A DNA stretch of 64,000 nucleotides. Origin: Asterochloris sp. CNOR1 (lineage: Eukaryota; Chlorophyta; Trebouxiophyceae; Trebouxiales; Trebouxiaceae). Under the pieces are notes generated by a model. That model saw nothing but the letters and a program-made list of their open reading frames with translations, had not been told where the DNA came from and did not search any database. The stretch is from contig OZ017750.1 in NCBI GenBank assembly GCA_963969365.1, forward strand, positions 1,550,001 to 1,614,000, written 5' to 3'. Below, one piece after another: positions 45,901 to 57,691 of the stretch (positions are counted from its first letter, which is position 1; each line of letters opens with the position of its first letter). The position numbers and the translations under genes were made by a program.

Positions 45901-48900
45901 CAACCAGCTCCTTGAGCAGCGCCATCAGGAAGTCTCCCTGCAGGGTCCTCTCGTGCACCTGCGGGCACATTGCAGCACCTTGGCAGGAGACAGCGCCCTT
46001 CAAAGCTTACTTTTGAGTCGCTGCATCTGGCTGGGTCAACATGGGCATGCTCCCTGGGACGGCCCATGACGAGCTGCCAGGGTGGATGAGCAGTGCTGAG
46101 CACCACCAGCTCTGCAACGGACAGATAGATACACCAGCAAGTGCCCATGCAGAGTCTGGTCATGTAAAGCAGTGCCCAGTACAGAGGCTGCTAGATACCA
46201 GATTGATCTGGACAGCAACTGGCCAACGCCAGTGACCCCTGGCCGTCTTGCATGCATGCCCAGTGCAGACTCTGCTGGACACTAGACTGATCTGGACAGC
46301 ACCTGCTGACGCCAGTGACCCGTGCCTGCTGCCTGCATGCACAGCCAGCCCTGCCCACATATCTCCAACAGGGACTGTCCCTGCAAACAGGGCGCCCCTT
46401 CCACCCTTTCAGCGTCCCAGCAGGCTGAGGCAAACCCCTCCACCAAGGCAGCACGCCTGTCTGAGCCTCCAAATGGGCATGCACAGGCATGCTGCCTTGG
46501 TGGAGGGATTTGCCTCAGCCTCCAAAAGGGCATGCACAGGCTTGCCTTGCCTGGCTGCTCCTGCCAGGGGCACCAGCGCTTGTCTGCCAGGGCAGCTCCG
46601 GGCGGCGCTGAATTGCATAAAGCAGGGAGAGACCCACCTCATCCACAATGACATGAGACACACTCTGCAGCTGCGCGTCGCCTGCCAGGCGCCGCAGCAG
46701 GATGCCGGTCGTGCAGAACATCAGGCGTGTGGCGCGCGTGACAGCCGCATCCAGCCTGACGTGATACCCGACCAGTCCCCCTGGGGAGCCTGCAGGTCGG
46801 AACATCAGCTGAGCAAGACTGCACTGCAGCGCTGCACAATGCGGCTAAGCGTGCTGCAGCCAGGTGCCACGCTGGGGCAGCACCAACGGGTGAAGGCAGC
46901 TGAGGGCTGTGCGCTTGCTGCAAGGTCGTGCCGCTGATGCTCTGAAGGGCAGTGGGGTGAAGGCAGCTGAGGGCTGTGCGCTTGCTGCAAGGTCGTGCCG
47001 CTGATGCTCTGAAGGGCAGTGGCCTGCCAAAAAAAGGGTCAGCAGAGCAGGCAGTCTGTCCTAAATGCACAGCTTAGAGCACCTGGTGAGACCTGCCCCA
47101 TCTCGTCCGCCACGCGCTCTGCCACGCTCATGGCTGCAATCCGCCGCGGCTGAGTACACACAATGCTGCAGCAGGCGCCCTGGGCCGCTTCAGTGGCTGC
47201 CTCTAGCAGGTACTGAGGGACCTGCAGGGGGGGCCATGGACCTATGGTCAAAAGCCTAAACCACTGTGGCCAAATTGTGTGCCAGCCTTGTTCATGGCCA
47301 AGGGTTTGAGCAGCAGGCCAGGTGAGAAGCTTCACAATGGCAGAAGGGCTTCAAGCAGCTCAGGTCCTGTGATGCACACTTGGCAGTGTGAGTTCAGGTA
47401 GGGGCAGGCTCTGGGACCTGGGGTGGTCTTGCCGCAGCCTGTGTCAACCGCTGACAACTGCAAAGTCCTTTCTCCTGCAGAGCCTCCAGTAGGCCAGCCC
47501 TGATGGCTGTCACTGGCAGCTTCCCGCGGGCCTCCTGCCACTGCCGCCCCTCCGCCGATGCCCGGAACGCTGCAAAGGGCTTCCCTGCATGCGACGGCTC
47601 TGCCGCTGCTGCTCAGGGCTCTGCTCAAAGACAGCGACAGGGGCCGTCAGGCAACCCGTTTTGCTGCTGCCTCAGCAGCAGCCGACTCTTCCTGTGCTTG
47701 CCCCGCTCGTGCAGCCCGGCCTTCCCTCGTGCTGGCAATGTGGCTCGCCACAAGGGGTCTGGATGAAGGTCTTGCGATCTCTGCTTGCGGGTCAGCTGCG
47801 TGCTGCTTGTGGGTTTGTGTCGCCCCTCATCCAGCCAAGTCAGCCAAAGCTCCCGCCAGGGGCTGTCCAGCAGCTGGTACACCGCCTGCCCCTCAGCCAG
47901 CTGCAGGCAAAGCAACAGTGGCTTGTCGGCTTGTGCTGAGCCCTTCCAGGGGCTGTCCAGCAGCAGAGAGACGCCCTGCCCCCTCAGCCGGCTCCAGCCA
48001 ATGCAAGATATACGTCATCAGCTTGTGCCAACCACCATCTATGCCAGGTAACCCTCAGCTAAGCGCAGGACAGGCTTATGCTTTTTGTGTGTAGCGCTTT
48101 GCATGCCTGGTCACTGATCAACCACCACTGCCTCGGTCAGCAGCAAGACAAGCGAGATTGGGCTGCTGCCCACTCAGCATGCATGCTAATTTGAGCACTT
48201 GATTGTCATTGTGGGCCCCAACACTGACGCCTGCTCTCCGGTTCTATCATGGTTCTGCAGTCAGAAGAGATCTGCAGTCATGCCAAGGCACGCCCCCTTG
48301 ATACCACAGCTGCCCCTCAGGGGCAGCCCTGACGCACCTCATACAGGGCCCTGGTGGCTGCAGCGTTCTTGGGCATCTTGGATTCCTGACCAGCCATCTT
48401 CATCGTCATGCAATGCATATGTCTTGGGCCGGGCCCTGCCTGGCAGCTTTCTTTGGCCCCCTTGGTGGGGCCTTGGGCATGATGGTCAACCGAGTAACGC
48501 ACTCCAGCAGTGGCCATCCTGCATTAAGTGGGCTGCCACGGTGCGGCACAGTCATGTGCACAGCTCTTGCATGACGTGGCTGAGCCCAGGAACATCAGAA
48601 TGTGGTGATTCAGCAGGCAAGGCCACCAGCTAGCTCATGGGGATGTGGAACAAGCCCTTGCTGACTTCAGGGGTAAGCAATCTCACCTGCTGCCTCCAGG
48701 TGGCAGCTTCTCGAATTGTGGTGCAGGCCACTTGCATGCGCAGGCAGTGCTGCCTGCAGCAGGGCCTTGGGGCACCTTGACAGGCTCAGGTGGAGGCTTT
48801 GGGCGTCCTGCAGTCGGTGCAGCACAAGGCACGCGTCAGCTGATGGAAGTGCTTGGCAGAGGGTCAGCTCTGATGGCGGAGGCATCACCAAAAACACAAG

Positions 48901-51715
48901 ATCAAAAGTGCCGCTGTGGACTCAAAGTTCAGCTCCAGGCAACCAGTGTCTCGTGCATAAGAAGGGGAATGCTCTGCAAGACTGTCAGGCCCTAGCGCTT
49001 TGTTCAGCAAGGAGACCTGCCAGCTGTCAGCTCACCTTTGCGCTTGACCCCTCTCTGCTGCTGTTGTGGAGACTGGGGATTCTCCAGCATACTCGCCCCA
49101 GGCCCCCACAAGCTTCTGGGGCTTGTGCTGCTGCTGCTGAACCTCGGCCCACTGCGTGTTGCTCTCTTCATCAAAGAGCCCCATGCCGCCCTCCACTTCA
49201 GTGTCTGCTGCTCTCTCTTTGAGCGCTGCAGGGGTGGCATGAGGGCCGGAAGCCTGTAGCAGCACATGCAGCATTGGCAAGCAGCAGAGCACAGCTGCTG
49301 TATTGCCTCTGCATACGCCCACAGCTTCACAGGCATGGCCCAGGCAGCATCTGGCTTGGGGTCACGCCCCCCCTCCCTTGGGAGGTACTCTGCTCAGCGT
49401 TTGTTCATAGCTCAAGCGTTCGTACAAGTGGCTCACATCTGCAATGCACACGGTTTTGCGCAGTCCCACCTGCTTGCTGGGGACAGCCCCAGAGCTGGGG
49501 CCCCCATTTTGTGCAATGCTGGTTGCAGGAGGTGGGCTGACTTCGTCTCCCAGGGCTGGCCATGCTGAGGCGTCCTGCAGATCCTCCGCTAATGCATTGC
49601 TGGCTCTGAGGCCTGCCATGCGCTCTGCATCATCGTCACTGATCCCTGCAGGTACGGCTTTCATAAGGTGGATTCTGGCTTGCTGCAGACAGGCACTTGT
49701 ACCCAAACATAGCAGGCAGCCACAATGGTACCTGACCTGGACTGCCCCCTCTGGCTCATCTCTGGAGCTGCAGAGGCATGGCAAATCCGTAGGCGCGTCA
49801 ACAGGATGCGAACCTCACTCCTGCACATCCCAGCCAGCCCCTCAGGGTGATGTGTCAGCCCCCGGATGATCTGCCCCACAGACTTCTGTCTGGCCTTGTC
49901 CCCCGCAGACTTGGCAGCGGCGGCTGCGGCGCGCGCAAATGCCCACTCAGTAACCACCTGGACCCGCCGCTGCTCGGGTGGCTGAGCGGCCCGCGCCCGC
50001 TCGGCTTTGCGGCGCTCCACCTCTCGGGGATCGCCCCACACCTCCCAGTCCTCTATGACCTCCCCAGCCTGCAGGGCAGCCGCCAGCATTTCACAAGGTG
50101 GGCTTCAGAGACCACTAGCAAAAACTGCGAAGCATTTGCGGCATCCCCACCCACCCCCTTCTCATACACAGAGGTCAGCCCATGGCACATTGCCCACTGG
50201 AGCTGCTGCAGGGACAACTTGTCTTGGACTCGATCCCTGTGACCTCTCTTGTCTGCTGGGCAGCTGGCAGCAGGCTGCAGCCAAGCAAAGCACCCTCACA
50301 AACTTGGCATAATTAAGTGGGGTAGCTGTGAAACTGACAAACTCTGTGGTGGACTGGACCCAGTCCAGTCCAGTCCTCCTGCACTCCGCCTGGCAGAGCC
50401 TGCAGCAGCGTGAGGAAGGGGATGCAGCATAGATCAGAATTGCATCAGAGGCCAGCTGCACCTGCTGAACCTCTCAGCCGTTGGGCACAGTACATGCTGA
50501 GCTCTGCCCATCTGGGCCCAGCAGCGCTCACCTGCTCCTGTTCATCCTCTGATTCGCTCTGGTCCTCCATGTATTGCATGATCCAGCGGCGCTGGGACTT
50601 CTTCTCCTCCTCTGCCTTGGCTGCAGCTTTCTTGGCAGCTGCCTGCATACAATATGATGGGCGTCGCAGTGGCACGACATGGCTGTGCATAGAAGGCGTC
50701 ACTTGGCACTGCAGGGTGCCCGTATGCTGATAAGTGCTACTCATCTTGGACTGCTGACGACTGCCTGTTGGGCATTGCCAACCAGAAAAATGGCATGTCT
50801 GCCCACTCCTACTGCGCAAGCGCTAGATCACGGGGCCTGCTGCCACGGTCGCAATACGCTGCGCTACAGGAGGACAAAGCTAGCGCGCCTCCTGTCGGGA
50901 CCTTGTCGCTGCAGCCTCCTCAGCCTGCCGCCTCTGCCGCTCTGCCTCGGCCTTTCTGAGGGCTGCCGCATCCTGCTGGGCGGCAGCGACCTCCTGCACC
51001 TGCTGCCTGCGTGCCAGCGCTCCAGCCAGCACCTTGATGCTGGAAGCGTTGGCACGCTGGCCAGGGCCTCCAGAGTAGCGTCTGGGCAGAGCTGCTGCGT
51101 CGAGGTTGAGGCAAAGCCAGTCCAGCGCAGACTGCTCGCTCAGGGCATCCAGGGGCACTGCCTGCACATCCCAGCAACAGTAAGACCTGCTAATATTGCT
51201 ACGTGATGCATGCACCTTTGTTGCATGCAGCACGCTGCAGTCCAGGCTGCCTGTAGGTGGCAGGCAAACAAGTAGTGGGGAACAGTCCATCTGCTGCTCA
51301 CGCCTTGTCTGGTATCATTTTACAATCAGTAGCCAGGGTGCTGTAAGAGCTTCAGCCTGCCCCTCACCCTGAAGGATTCCTCAATCTGCTCATCCTTGAA
51401 GCCTTCGGATGCCAGCTTCTCAAACAGATCGATCAGAGCTGTTGCAAGCTCGCCAGCATCGCTCTCGACCAGGTGGCTGGCCGGCCTGTCTGCAGGCAGC
51501 TCCAGACCCTGCATGCCAAGGCAGCACTGCTTCTCTGGGCTCACATGCACAGCAGCACAGTACAGCAACTTCTGGAAATGATGCAGAGCCTCCTGACTCA
51601 CTGCGAGCGCCTGTCTGGCCCTTTCTTCATTCTCTGCAGAGACCTCCACAGCTGCTGTGCGCTTCCTGCTGGCAGCATGGGCAGCAGCTGAGCCTGCGGC
51701 AGCCTTCCTTTGCAT
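39999..51715 (-). CDS. DExH-box RNA helicase, DHX29/DExH7 type, with disrupted P-loop region
   Basis: A long multi-exon gene. The N-terminus starts [12 protein letters not shown] (51715), with an [18 protein letters not shown] helical block, [15 protein letters not shown], charged coiled segments, [14 protein letters not shown] and [11 protein letters not shown], as in DHX29-like helicases that act in translation initiation. Helicase core: motif Ia [18 protein letters not shown] (about 47093-47221), motif II as [13 protein letters not shown] split by an intron (about 46640 and 45957), motif [22 protein letters not shown] (about 45453-45593), AILVFLPG, motif [20 protein letters not shown] (about 43960-44030), motif [14 protein letters not shown], then HA2/OB-fold blocks ([27 protein letters not shown]) to TAA at 39999-40001. 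Motif I (DTGCGKTT, about 47430) is out of frame through three one-base insertions, and further frame breaks lie at 47590-47670. Either this is a sequence error or the ATPase is dead. Confidence 0.88.
46177..46330 (+). repeat. Degenerate intronic direct repeat, unit about 83 bp, two copies
   Basis: Two copies, beginning CCCAGT(A/G)CAGA near 46177 and 46260, share GATCTGGACAGCA and ACGCCAGTGACCC. They lie in the helicase intron that splits motif II. Confidence 0.6.
46424..46519. repeat. Near-perfect inverted repeat (29-bp arms, 38-bp loop)
   Basis: The arm at 46424-46452 (GCTGAGGCAAACCCC, then TCCACCAAGGCAGC) pairs with 46491-46519 at 28 of 29 positions. It sits inside a helicase intron. The loop includes GGGCATGCACAGGC, which also recurs just after the right arm. 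It could form a stable hairpin in DNA or pre-mRNA. A small foldback element is possible, but I see no target-site duplication. Confidence 0.8.
46893..47021 (+). repeat. Intronic tandem duplication, period 67 bp
   Basis: AAGGCAGCTGAGGGCTGTGC and the following bases through TCTGAAGGGCAGTGG occur at 46893 and again at 46960, identical over the second copy. It lies in a helicase intron just 3' of the motif Ia exon in gene orientation. Confidence 0.85.
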
Positions 51716-52449
51716 GGCAGCCCAATGTCAGAGCCCTCTATCAGATGGATCTGGACATGCAAATTGGGGGGTGAGAGGCTTGGAAGGGTTGAAAACCCTG
51801 GCTCTCGGGTCAGTGCTGAAATTCTTCGGCCGACTTCGGCATGAGAGGAGTGGCCCGGCATGCAAGGCATCTGCTGCTCAGAAGCAGACTCAGCCTAGCT
51901 CCAGCCTGCTGGCCAATTGGAGCATTGAATGATGCTCCACATAACCCAAGAGGGCCCCAGAAATCGGATGCTGCTGGTGCAGATGGCATCAGATGCTTGC
52001 ACTCCATGGGTGTGCCAACCACAGGGGCTCAAGACCCTTGGCACATCAGGAGAAATGCTGCACACGTGAGTCCCCAGAAGAAAGTGTGACGAGGAACCAG
52101 CCATGCACACAGAAAGCCACAGTGTGTGCCAGACAGCCTGCACCATCGAAGTTGCACGCCCTGCCCATTTGAGCACAGTCTGCTTGCTACACAGTACTTC
52201 AAGGGCTTGACCGCTACAAAATGAATTGCTGACTGTCCAAGCCCGTTGCATGAACAGCTATAGGCAGTGTGCAGCTGCAAGCAGGGCCAAGCAGTCTGAA
52301 AGTCAGCGCCCCGCCTGCAGCACCCCACTCTCCTTGCACTGTGTCGACCTCAGCCAGACTTTTCAGGGCCACTGAGCCCTGCAAGCACTGGCCCAACTGG
52401 CGTGCATGCCCTAAGCTTTGATCAGGTGTGCCTTCAGGTTGGCAGTCTC
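51716..52449. other. Divergent intergenic region between the helicase and adenylate-kinase-like genes
   Basis: About 730 bp holding both 5' regions. I find no supported exon or RNA gene. Some candidate 5' exon of the adenylate-kinase-like gene could lie at its right edge. Confidence 0.35.
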
Positions 52450-55400
52450 ATGAGAGCCTTGCTGCACACACAGAGCGCAACAGCCACGGGCCCCTCCTTT
52501 GTGGTGCACAGGAAGCAGCACTTCTCACTCCAGAGAGCTCAGCTCCCTAGCATGCACTCTGCAGCTGCTGATGCCAGGCACTGTGTATCTGCAGGAGTCC
52601 TTAACTCAGGACATCGCCTGCACGGTGCCAGTCACCGAGCCTGCAACACTGCACGGGGACGGCGATGGGAAGGCGTTTTCGTCCTCGGACAAAGTGTCTG
52701 AAAAGGCCCGAGTTGTTTTTGACACCTGCTGGAGGAGGCTGGAGGAGCGGCATCCGGTGAGGCCCGTCTGCTTTGCAGTGTGGGGAGGTGTATGAGTCCT
52801 GCCTAGGCTGAAACAGCGGCCATTAGTGAGAGCCTTGTTTGCTGTGCTGCGTGGGTGGGAGCATCACAACACCTCCTGGAGGAGGCTGGCGGCATCCACC
52901 TAGCTGCAGCATCGTGTCCGCGTGATGACTGCAGCATTGTCCTTTGGGGCTGCATGGCTTGGTGTCAGCTGGGGAGCGGGATTGGATGTGGCTTGCCTGC
53001 AGCGCTGTGTCTGAAGGGGCTTCCTTGTGATGGGCACGGTTACTGTCCAGCCAGCTGGCTGGCGCTAGTGAGACTGCTGTAGTAGTGGGCTGCAGCGGTG
53101 TCTTGAGGAACCCTGTCAGCAACACTCTGTAGGGCTGGAGAGGGCGCAAGGAGCGGTGCCTGATGAGCCCGGCTGAAGTGCTGCCTTTGTAGGTGGTGAT
53201 GGTGTCTGAAGCCTGGTGCAGCAGGCACCTGTTGAGCCTGAGTGGTGCCGCATGCATGGCGCCAAGGGAAGGGGTTCAGCCCACTGTGAACGCGCTGTGG
53301 GAGTGTTTAGTTGTCTAATTCGACCTTTGCAATTTGAGCTCAGGGAACTGGCCCTAATCTTGAGTGCCTGTGTCTCTGCAGAACTTCATCTGCCCCATGA
53401 GATCGTGTGGCTTAACGGGGCGCCAGGCGCTGGCAAGGTGCGTTTGCAATGTTGCAATGAGGCTCTCTCAGTGGCATTCTAAGCGCTCTGCGGGCAGACC
53501 TCATGCAAGTGCTGCTGCCCTGCAGGGGGCAAACACACAATTCATTCTGCAAAGCAGGGGCCTCAGCAGGGCCGTTCCCATGAGTGAGTGGTCTTCCATT
53601 GTGCCTGACCAAGGCCTCACATGTTGTGCCGTGCAGCAGCACGGAGACTGAGACCCTGTCTGCTACAGGTGACATGCTGGAACGCAATGCTGAGATCAGG
53701 GCTCTCATTGAGGCTGGCGAGCTGGTGGGCAGCGCACCTCAGGCTTTGCCTGGAGAATGCCTGCATGCACCCCCTGAAGCCGAGGCTTGTCGTCGTGCAG
53801 GTGCCAGACACACTGGTTGGTGATGCTCTTCTTGATATCATTCTCGACCCTCAGGAGAGCGATGGCAGCGGGCTGCTCATAGGTAGGTGCTTGACTGGAG
53901 CTGCCGGGCAGTTTAGAGGATGTGCATGGCGATATGCCTGCAGAGCAGGCAGCAAGAATTGCCAGTGGCCCCAAGGCTGAGTTTGAGTGGTATGCATGGG
54001 GGCTGACTATGTGCTTGCATGCTCGCAGATGGCTTCCCTAGGACAGCCCTGCAGGTGGACTTCCTGAAGCTCTTGTTCGACAAGCTGATGGCTCTGCATG
54101 GGAAGCATGCAGATGGGCCAGACGAGAACAGGTTTCCCAGGCCCTCGTTCAAGGTGCGCATTGTTGGGGCTGCGAGCAGTGCACAGCCGCAACCGTGCTT
54201 AGCACTTCTGCTGCACATCATGCCCTGGCTGGCAGCTGGCAGCAGTTGCTGATGTAGTGATGCTCACCTGCTACAGGCTACTGAGTTGCATGTTGTCTCG
54301 ACGGCTTTGCCTGCATGGCATCATTAGAAGGCCCTGCATGCTTGGTGCTGCAGGTGGTGGTGCTGTATGTGGAGCAGGAGGAGAGTGTTCGCCGGCAGAT
54401 GGGAAGGGCTCAGCAGGTCTGCAGCCCTGCCTGCAGTGAAGCATTACAAATTCTGATGTCTTCGTGATCATGGATACACAGTATGGCGGCGTGTTTCAGC
54501 AGGGCCATAGAGCATCGCACAGGAGCCCTGCTTATAACCTTAACCGGCCGCAACATCAGTAAACCCACGAGTTGCTCTGCTGCAGGCTCTGAGCCATAAC
54601 AGGCGAGCTGCAGATGCTGGGTCTGATGACATCTGGGAGTTGCGCGCCACAGACGCTGATGCAGCCAAGTGCAGGCGGCGGTACGCAATTTTCAAGGTAC
54701 AGAAGCGTGCTGCGGGCTGCCTATCTCACCCCTGAGCAACTGCTGCCAAAGGCTCCATTAGCCATGCGCGCCCATCCTTCCAGGCAGCGCCGCCTGGCTC
54801 ACTCACCACCCTTGACCCGGCCACAGAAGCATAGCTGCGCCTGCCTGCTGCGCATGAGTTCGTGTATCCCCCCGCCCGCCCTCCCTATACTGAATCGTCC
54901 TGTGTATGCAGCTTGCACCCCTGCTCCAGCCTGATCCCCCACTCTGCCATTCATCTGCCCTTCCCTCCTGCCCTGTAGGCTCATTACAACACCGTTCTGC
55001 GCCTAAAGCAATTCTTCCCCTTTTCTCTGATTGACGCGATGGGCAGCCTGGAGGACACACGTGCCCAGATCATGCGCGAGTTGCGCTACCAAAGCAGCCT
55101 GGACCTGCAGGTCTGTCACAGCACTGCTTGCCTCAGAAGCTGCCCTCCGCATCCTGAGCTTTCAGTGCAGCCTGAGGCTGAGTCAGAGGCCTGGACACAC
55201 CAGGCCATGACCTAATCACTGTCGCCTGACAGCAGGATGGATTTCAAAGCCCTGACAGGGCTGCCTGGCCTACCTGCAGATGTGACTTGCTCCCTTCCCT
55301 TTGGCCTCACGCCCCGGCTGCGGCTGACTTGACATGCAGGAGGCGACCTATGCGGCCATCAGGCACCTTCCTCTGGCCGCTGACCTGGTCAAGGCCTCCC

Positions 55401-57419
55401 GCCAGCAGCTGGTGCACCGCCTGGACACATACTCCAAGCGCCACAGGAAGACCTTCCTGGAGGTGGGTGGAGCGCACGCATGCACCAGTCAGGGGCATGC
55501 AGTCCCTGTCACGGGGAACAGCTTGTTGCAGCTGTGGGCGCAAAAGGTGTGCAGGTGCCTGGGCATGGCCCCACCGCCATGAGATGTCAGCTGCCAAAAT
55601 GCCACACACTGCCAGCTGTGCCAATCTCTCTGCAGATTGTGCGGCTCATTGACAACGAGGCAGTCCCACTGCTGCGCCGCTGCAGCCTGGCGGGGCACGC
55701 TGAGCTCAAGACACGCAGCAAGCTGTTCACACAGCAACCCCTGGCAGCCGACATGCTCATCGACATCCTCAGTGGTGAGGGCCACCACCTGCTTGCCTTG
55801 CAGAAGCCGCATAAGCTGGCACAAGCAGCCGTATACCCCTTTCTAGCAGCCTCTGAGCGCAACATCTGAGCCACTGTGTTTAGCCAGGCATCAAGTGCAA
55901 CTTTATTTTAGCTCATGGGGGGTGCCTCATGGCTCAGCACTGGGGCCTCTGCACACCTGCCTGCCTTGAAAGCAGGTCATGCCTTTCAGGCATTGCCCCA
56001 TAGCCACCTGCAAACAGCACCTGTCATTGTGTCTGCTGCTGCAGATCGTGGGTTCTCTGTTGCACACGTGGTTGATGAGCTGGTCGTCCCTCTGCGCGTG
56101 CGCTCTGATGGCGAGATCGACACACGCACAGACGAGGTGCATCACTTCAGGTGCGCTGCAGCCGAGACCTGCTGCAGACATTGGGCAAAGACCTGCTGCC
56201 CTGGTGGCACCAGAGCCTGGCTTCTCCCCCCGCAACGCACCCTATGGCATAGTTCGAGGGCATCAGGGTGGCTGGGAAATGTGCTTAGACCAGCAGTGCT
56301 GTGCTGCAGCTGACCAGCGCTTGTGTCCTGGCTGGCGGTTGTGCTCCTCCTGAGGGCTGCGGCCGACGTGGCTGCCCTTGCGTGCTCCAGTGCAGCTTCT
56401 CCAGCCGCAAGCTCTCTGCAAGAGAGCCCATATGCTCAGGGCTGCTGTGCATGTGCGCAGAATGACCTTTGAGAAGGAGGGCGTGCGCGAGGCTGCCATG
56501 CGCGCAGCGCAGGCCTCCTCCGACCTGGCAGCCACAGCCCAGAAGATTGCCATCGGGCAGACCTACATCCCCAGCCACATGGACCGGGAGCACCGCCGCC
56601 TGGGCAGTAGGGCTGTGCCTGCCAAGGTGGGGTCACACACCCATGGCTGTTCAGGGGCTGCTGTTATGTTCGAGTGACTGTTTCTTGATTGCAGCAGGGC
56701 AGTGCCTGCTGTGGTGAGGGGCACTGCATGCCTGTCCATGTGGGTTGCAGCAGGACTGTGCCCGGCGGCGTGCATTGCATCTGTGTCTGTCAACAGTCCC
56801 CCTGCAGGGCCGTGCCTACTCAGTCAGGAGGGTGCTCCTGTCTGCTCATGGGTGATCACAGCTGCCAGCAGAGCTGTGCCTGCCAAGGTAGGGGCCACTG
56901 CTCTCATGGCTGGTGAGACGGTGCTCCTGACAGCTGATGTCCTGTTCGTCCTGCTGGCTGCTTTGCTGGCTGCCAGCAGCATGTGCCAGTGGCCCATGAG
57001 TGCAAGTGGCGCTGGGTGACCATTGGGAAACCACAGTCTCTCAAAGCAGCGATGAAGGGCACATAAGGCATTGCTGCCTGCAGGACCTCATACGGCCAGC
57101 CGCCACAGTTGTGCCCCCTGGCGGTCCGGAGCAATCTGCTGCCGAGGATGCCAACGCAGCGCGCCAGCAGATGGCAGCAGCGGCGGCTGATGTCAGCCAG
57201 GCGCAGACACCAGAGGCTGTGCAGACAGGAGGCAGCTGGTCGGCGGCCGGTGATAGCAGAGATGAGAAGCACTCGTACGCCTTCTCACCAGCATTGGGAT
57301 GTGCCAGCCAGCCCTTCGACGCCTCTTCAGACAAGTGGGACGCCCACTATACTGGGGTGCATGCCATGGGCGGCCTGCCGCCATCGGACGAGTCTGGCTA
57401 CGCCCCGCCGGGCCGCTGA
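52450..57419 (+). CDS. Adenylate-kinase-like P-loop protein, plant/algal type
   Basis: A nucleotide-kinase-fold protein resembling the plant family with an adenylate-kinase core and a long conserved C-terminal region. Seen: P-loop EIVWLNGAPGAGKG split by an intron at GAGK (about 53400), ILQSRGLSRAVPMS, DMLERNAEIRALIEAGEL (53669 on), GDALLDIILDPQESDGSGLL, the NMP-binding motif DGFPRTALQVDFLKLLFDKL (from about 54030), then RFPRPSFKVVVLYVEQEESV, RLKQFFPFSLIDAMGSLED, LRYQSSLDLQEATYAAIRHL, VRLIDNEAVPLLRRCSLAGH, DRGFSVAHVVDELVVPLRV, and a Gln/Ala/Ser tail ending SGYAPPGR. The N-terminus (MRALLHTQSATATG) looks like an organelle-targeting peptide. The start is uncertain: the 5' exon changes frame near 52590, and the junction into the P-loop exon (phase 1 needed) is unresolved. 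Confidence 0.82.
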
Positions 57420-57691
57420 TGGCCTGTATATGATAGGCAGTTATCTTGCCATGTCTCGGGTCTCCCTCCACTCCTCCCATTCACACCCAGACCACTGTAC
57501 TCTATCAGGATGCAATAAATGCTTGACACCGATGCATGACATGTATCCTGTCTGTGATGCTCCGAGTGGCCTCTGACGCCACTCATTGAAACTGGTTACT
57601 TTCAGTTGCGTGACACCTCTCAATCACGTGCATGCTATCTGACAACCCAGCCTGCCAGATCGAAGAAAGGCCTCGTGGCATCAGAGGCGCC

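Noticed and set aside
46160-47030. CRISPR-like repeats
   Set aside because: Too few copies, irregular spacing and no conserved spacers; these are intronic tandem and inverted repeats in a nuclear gene.
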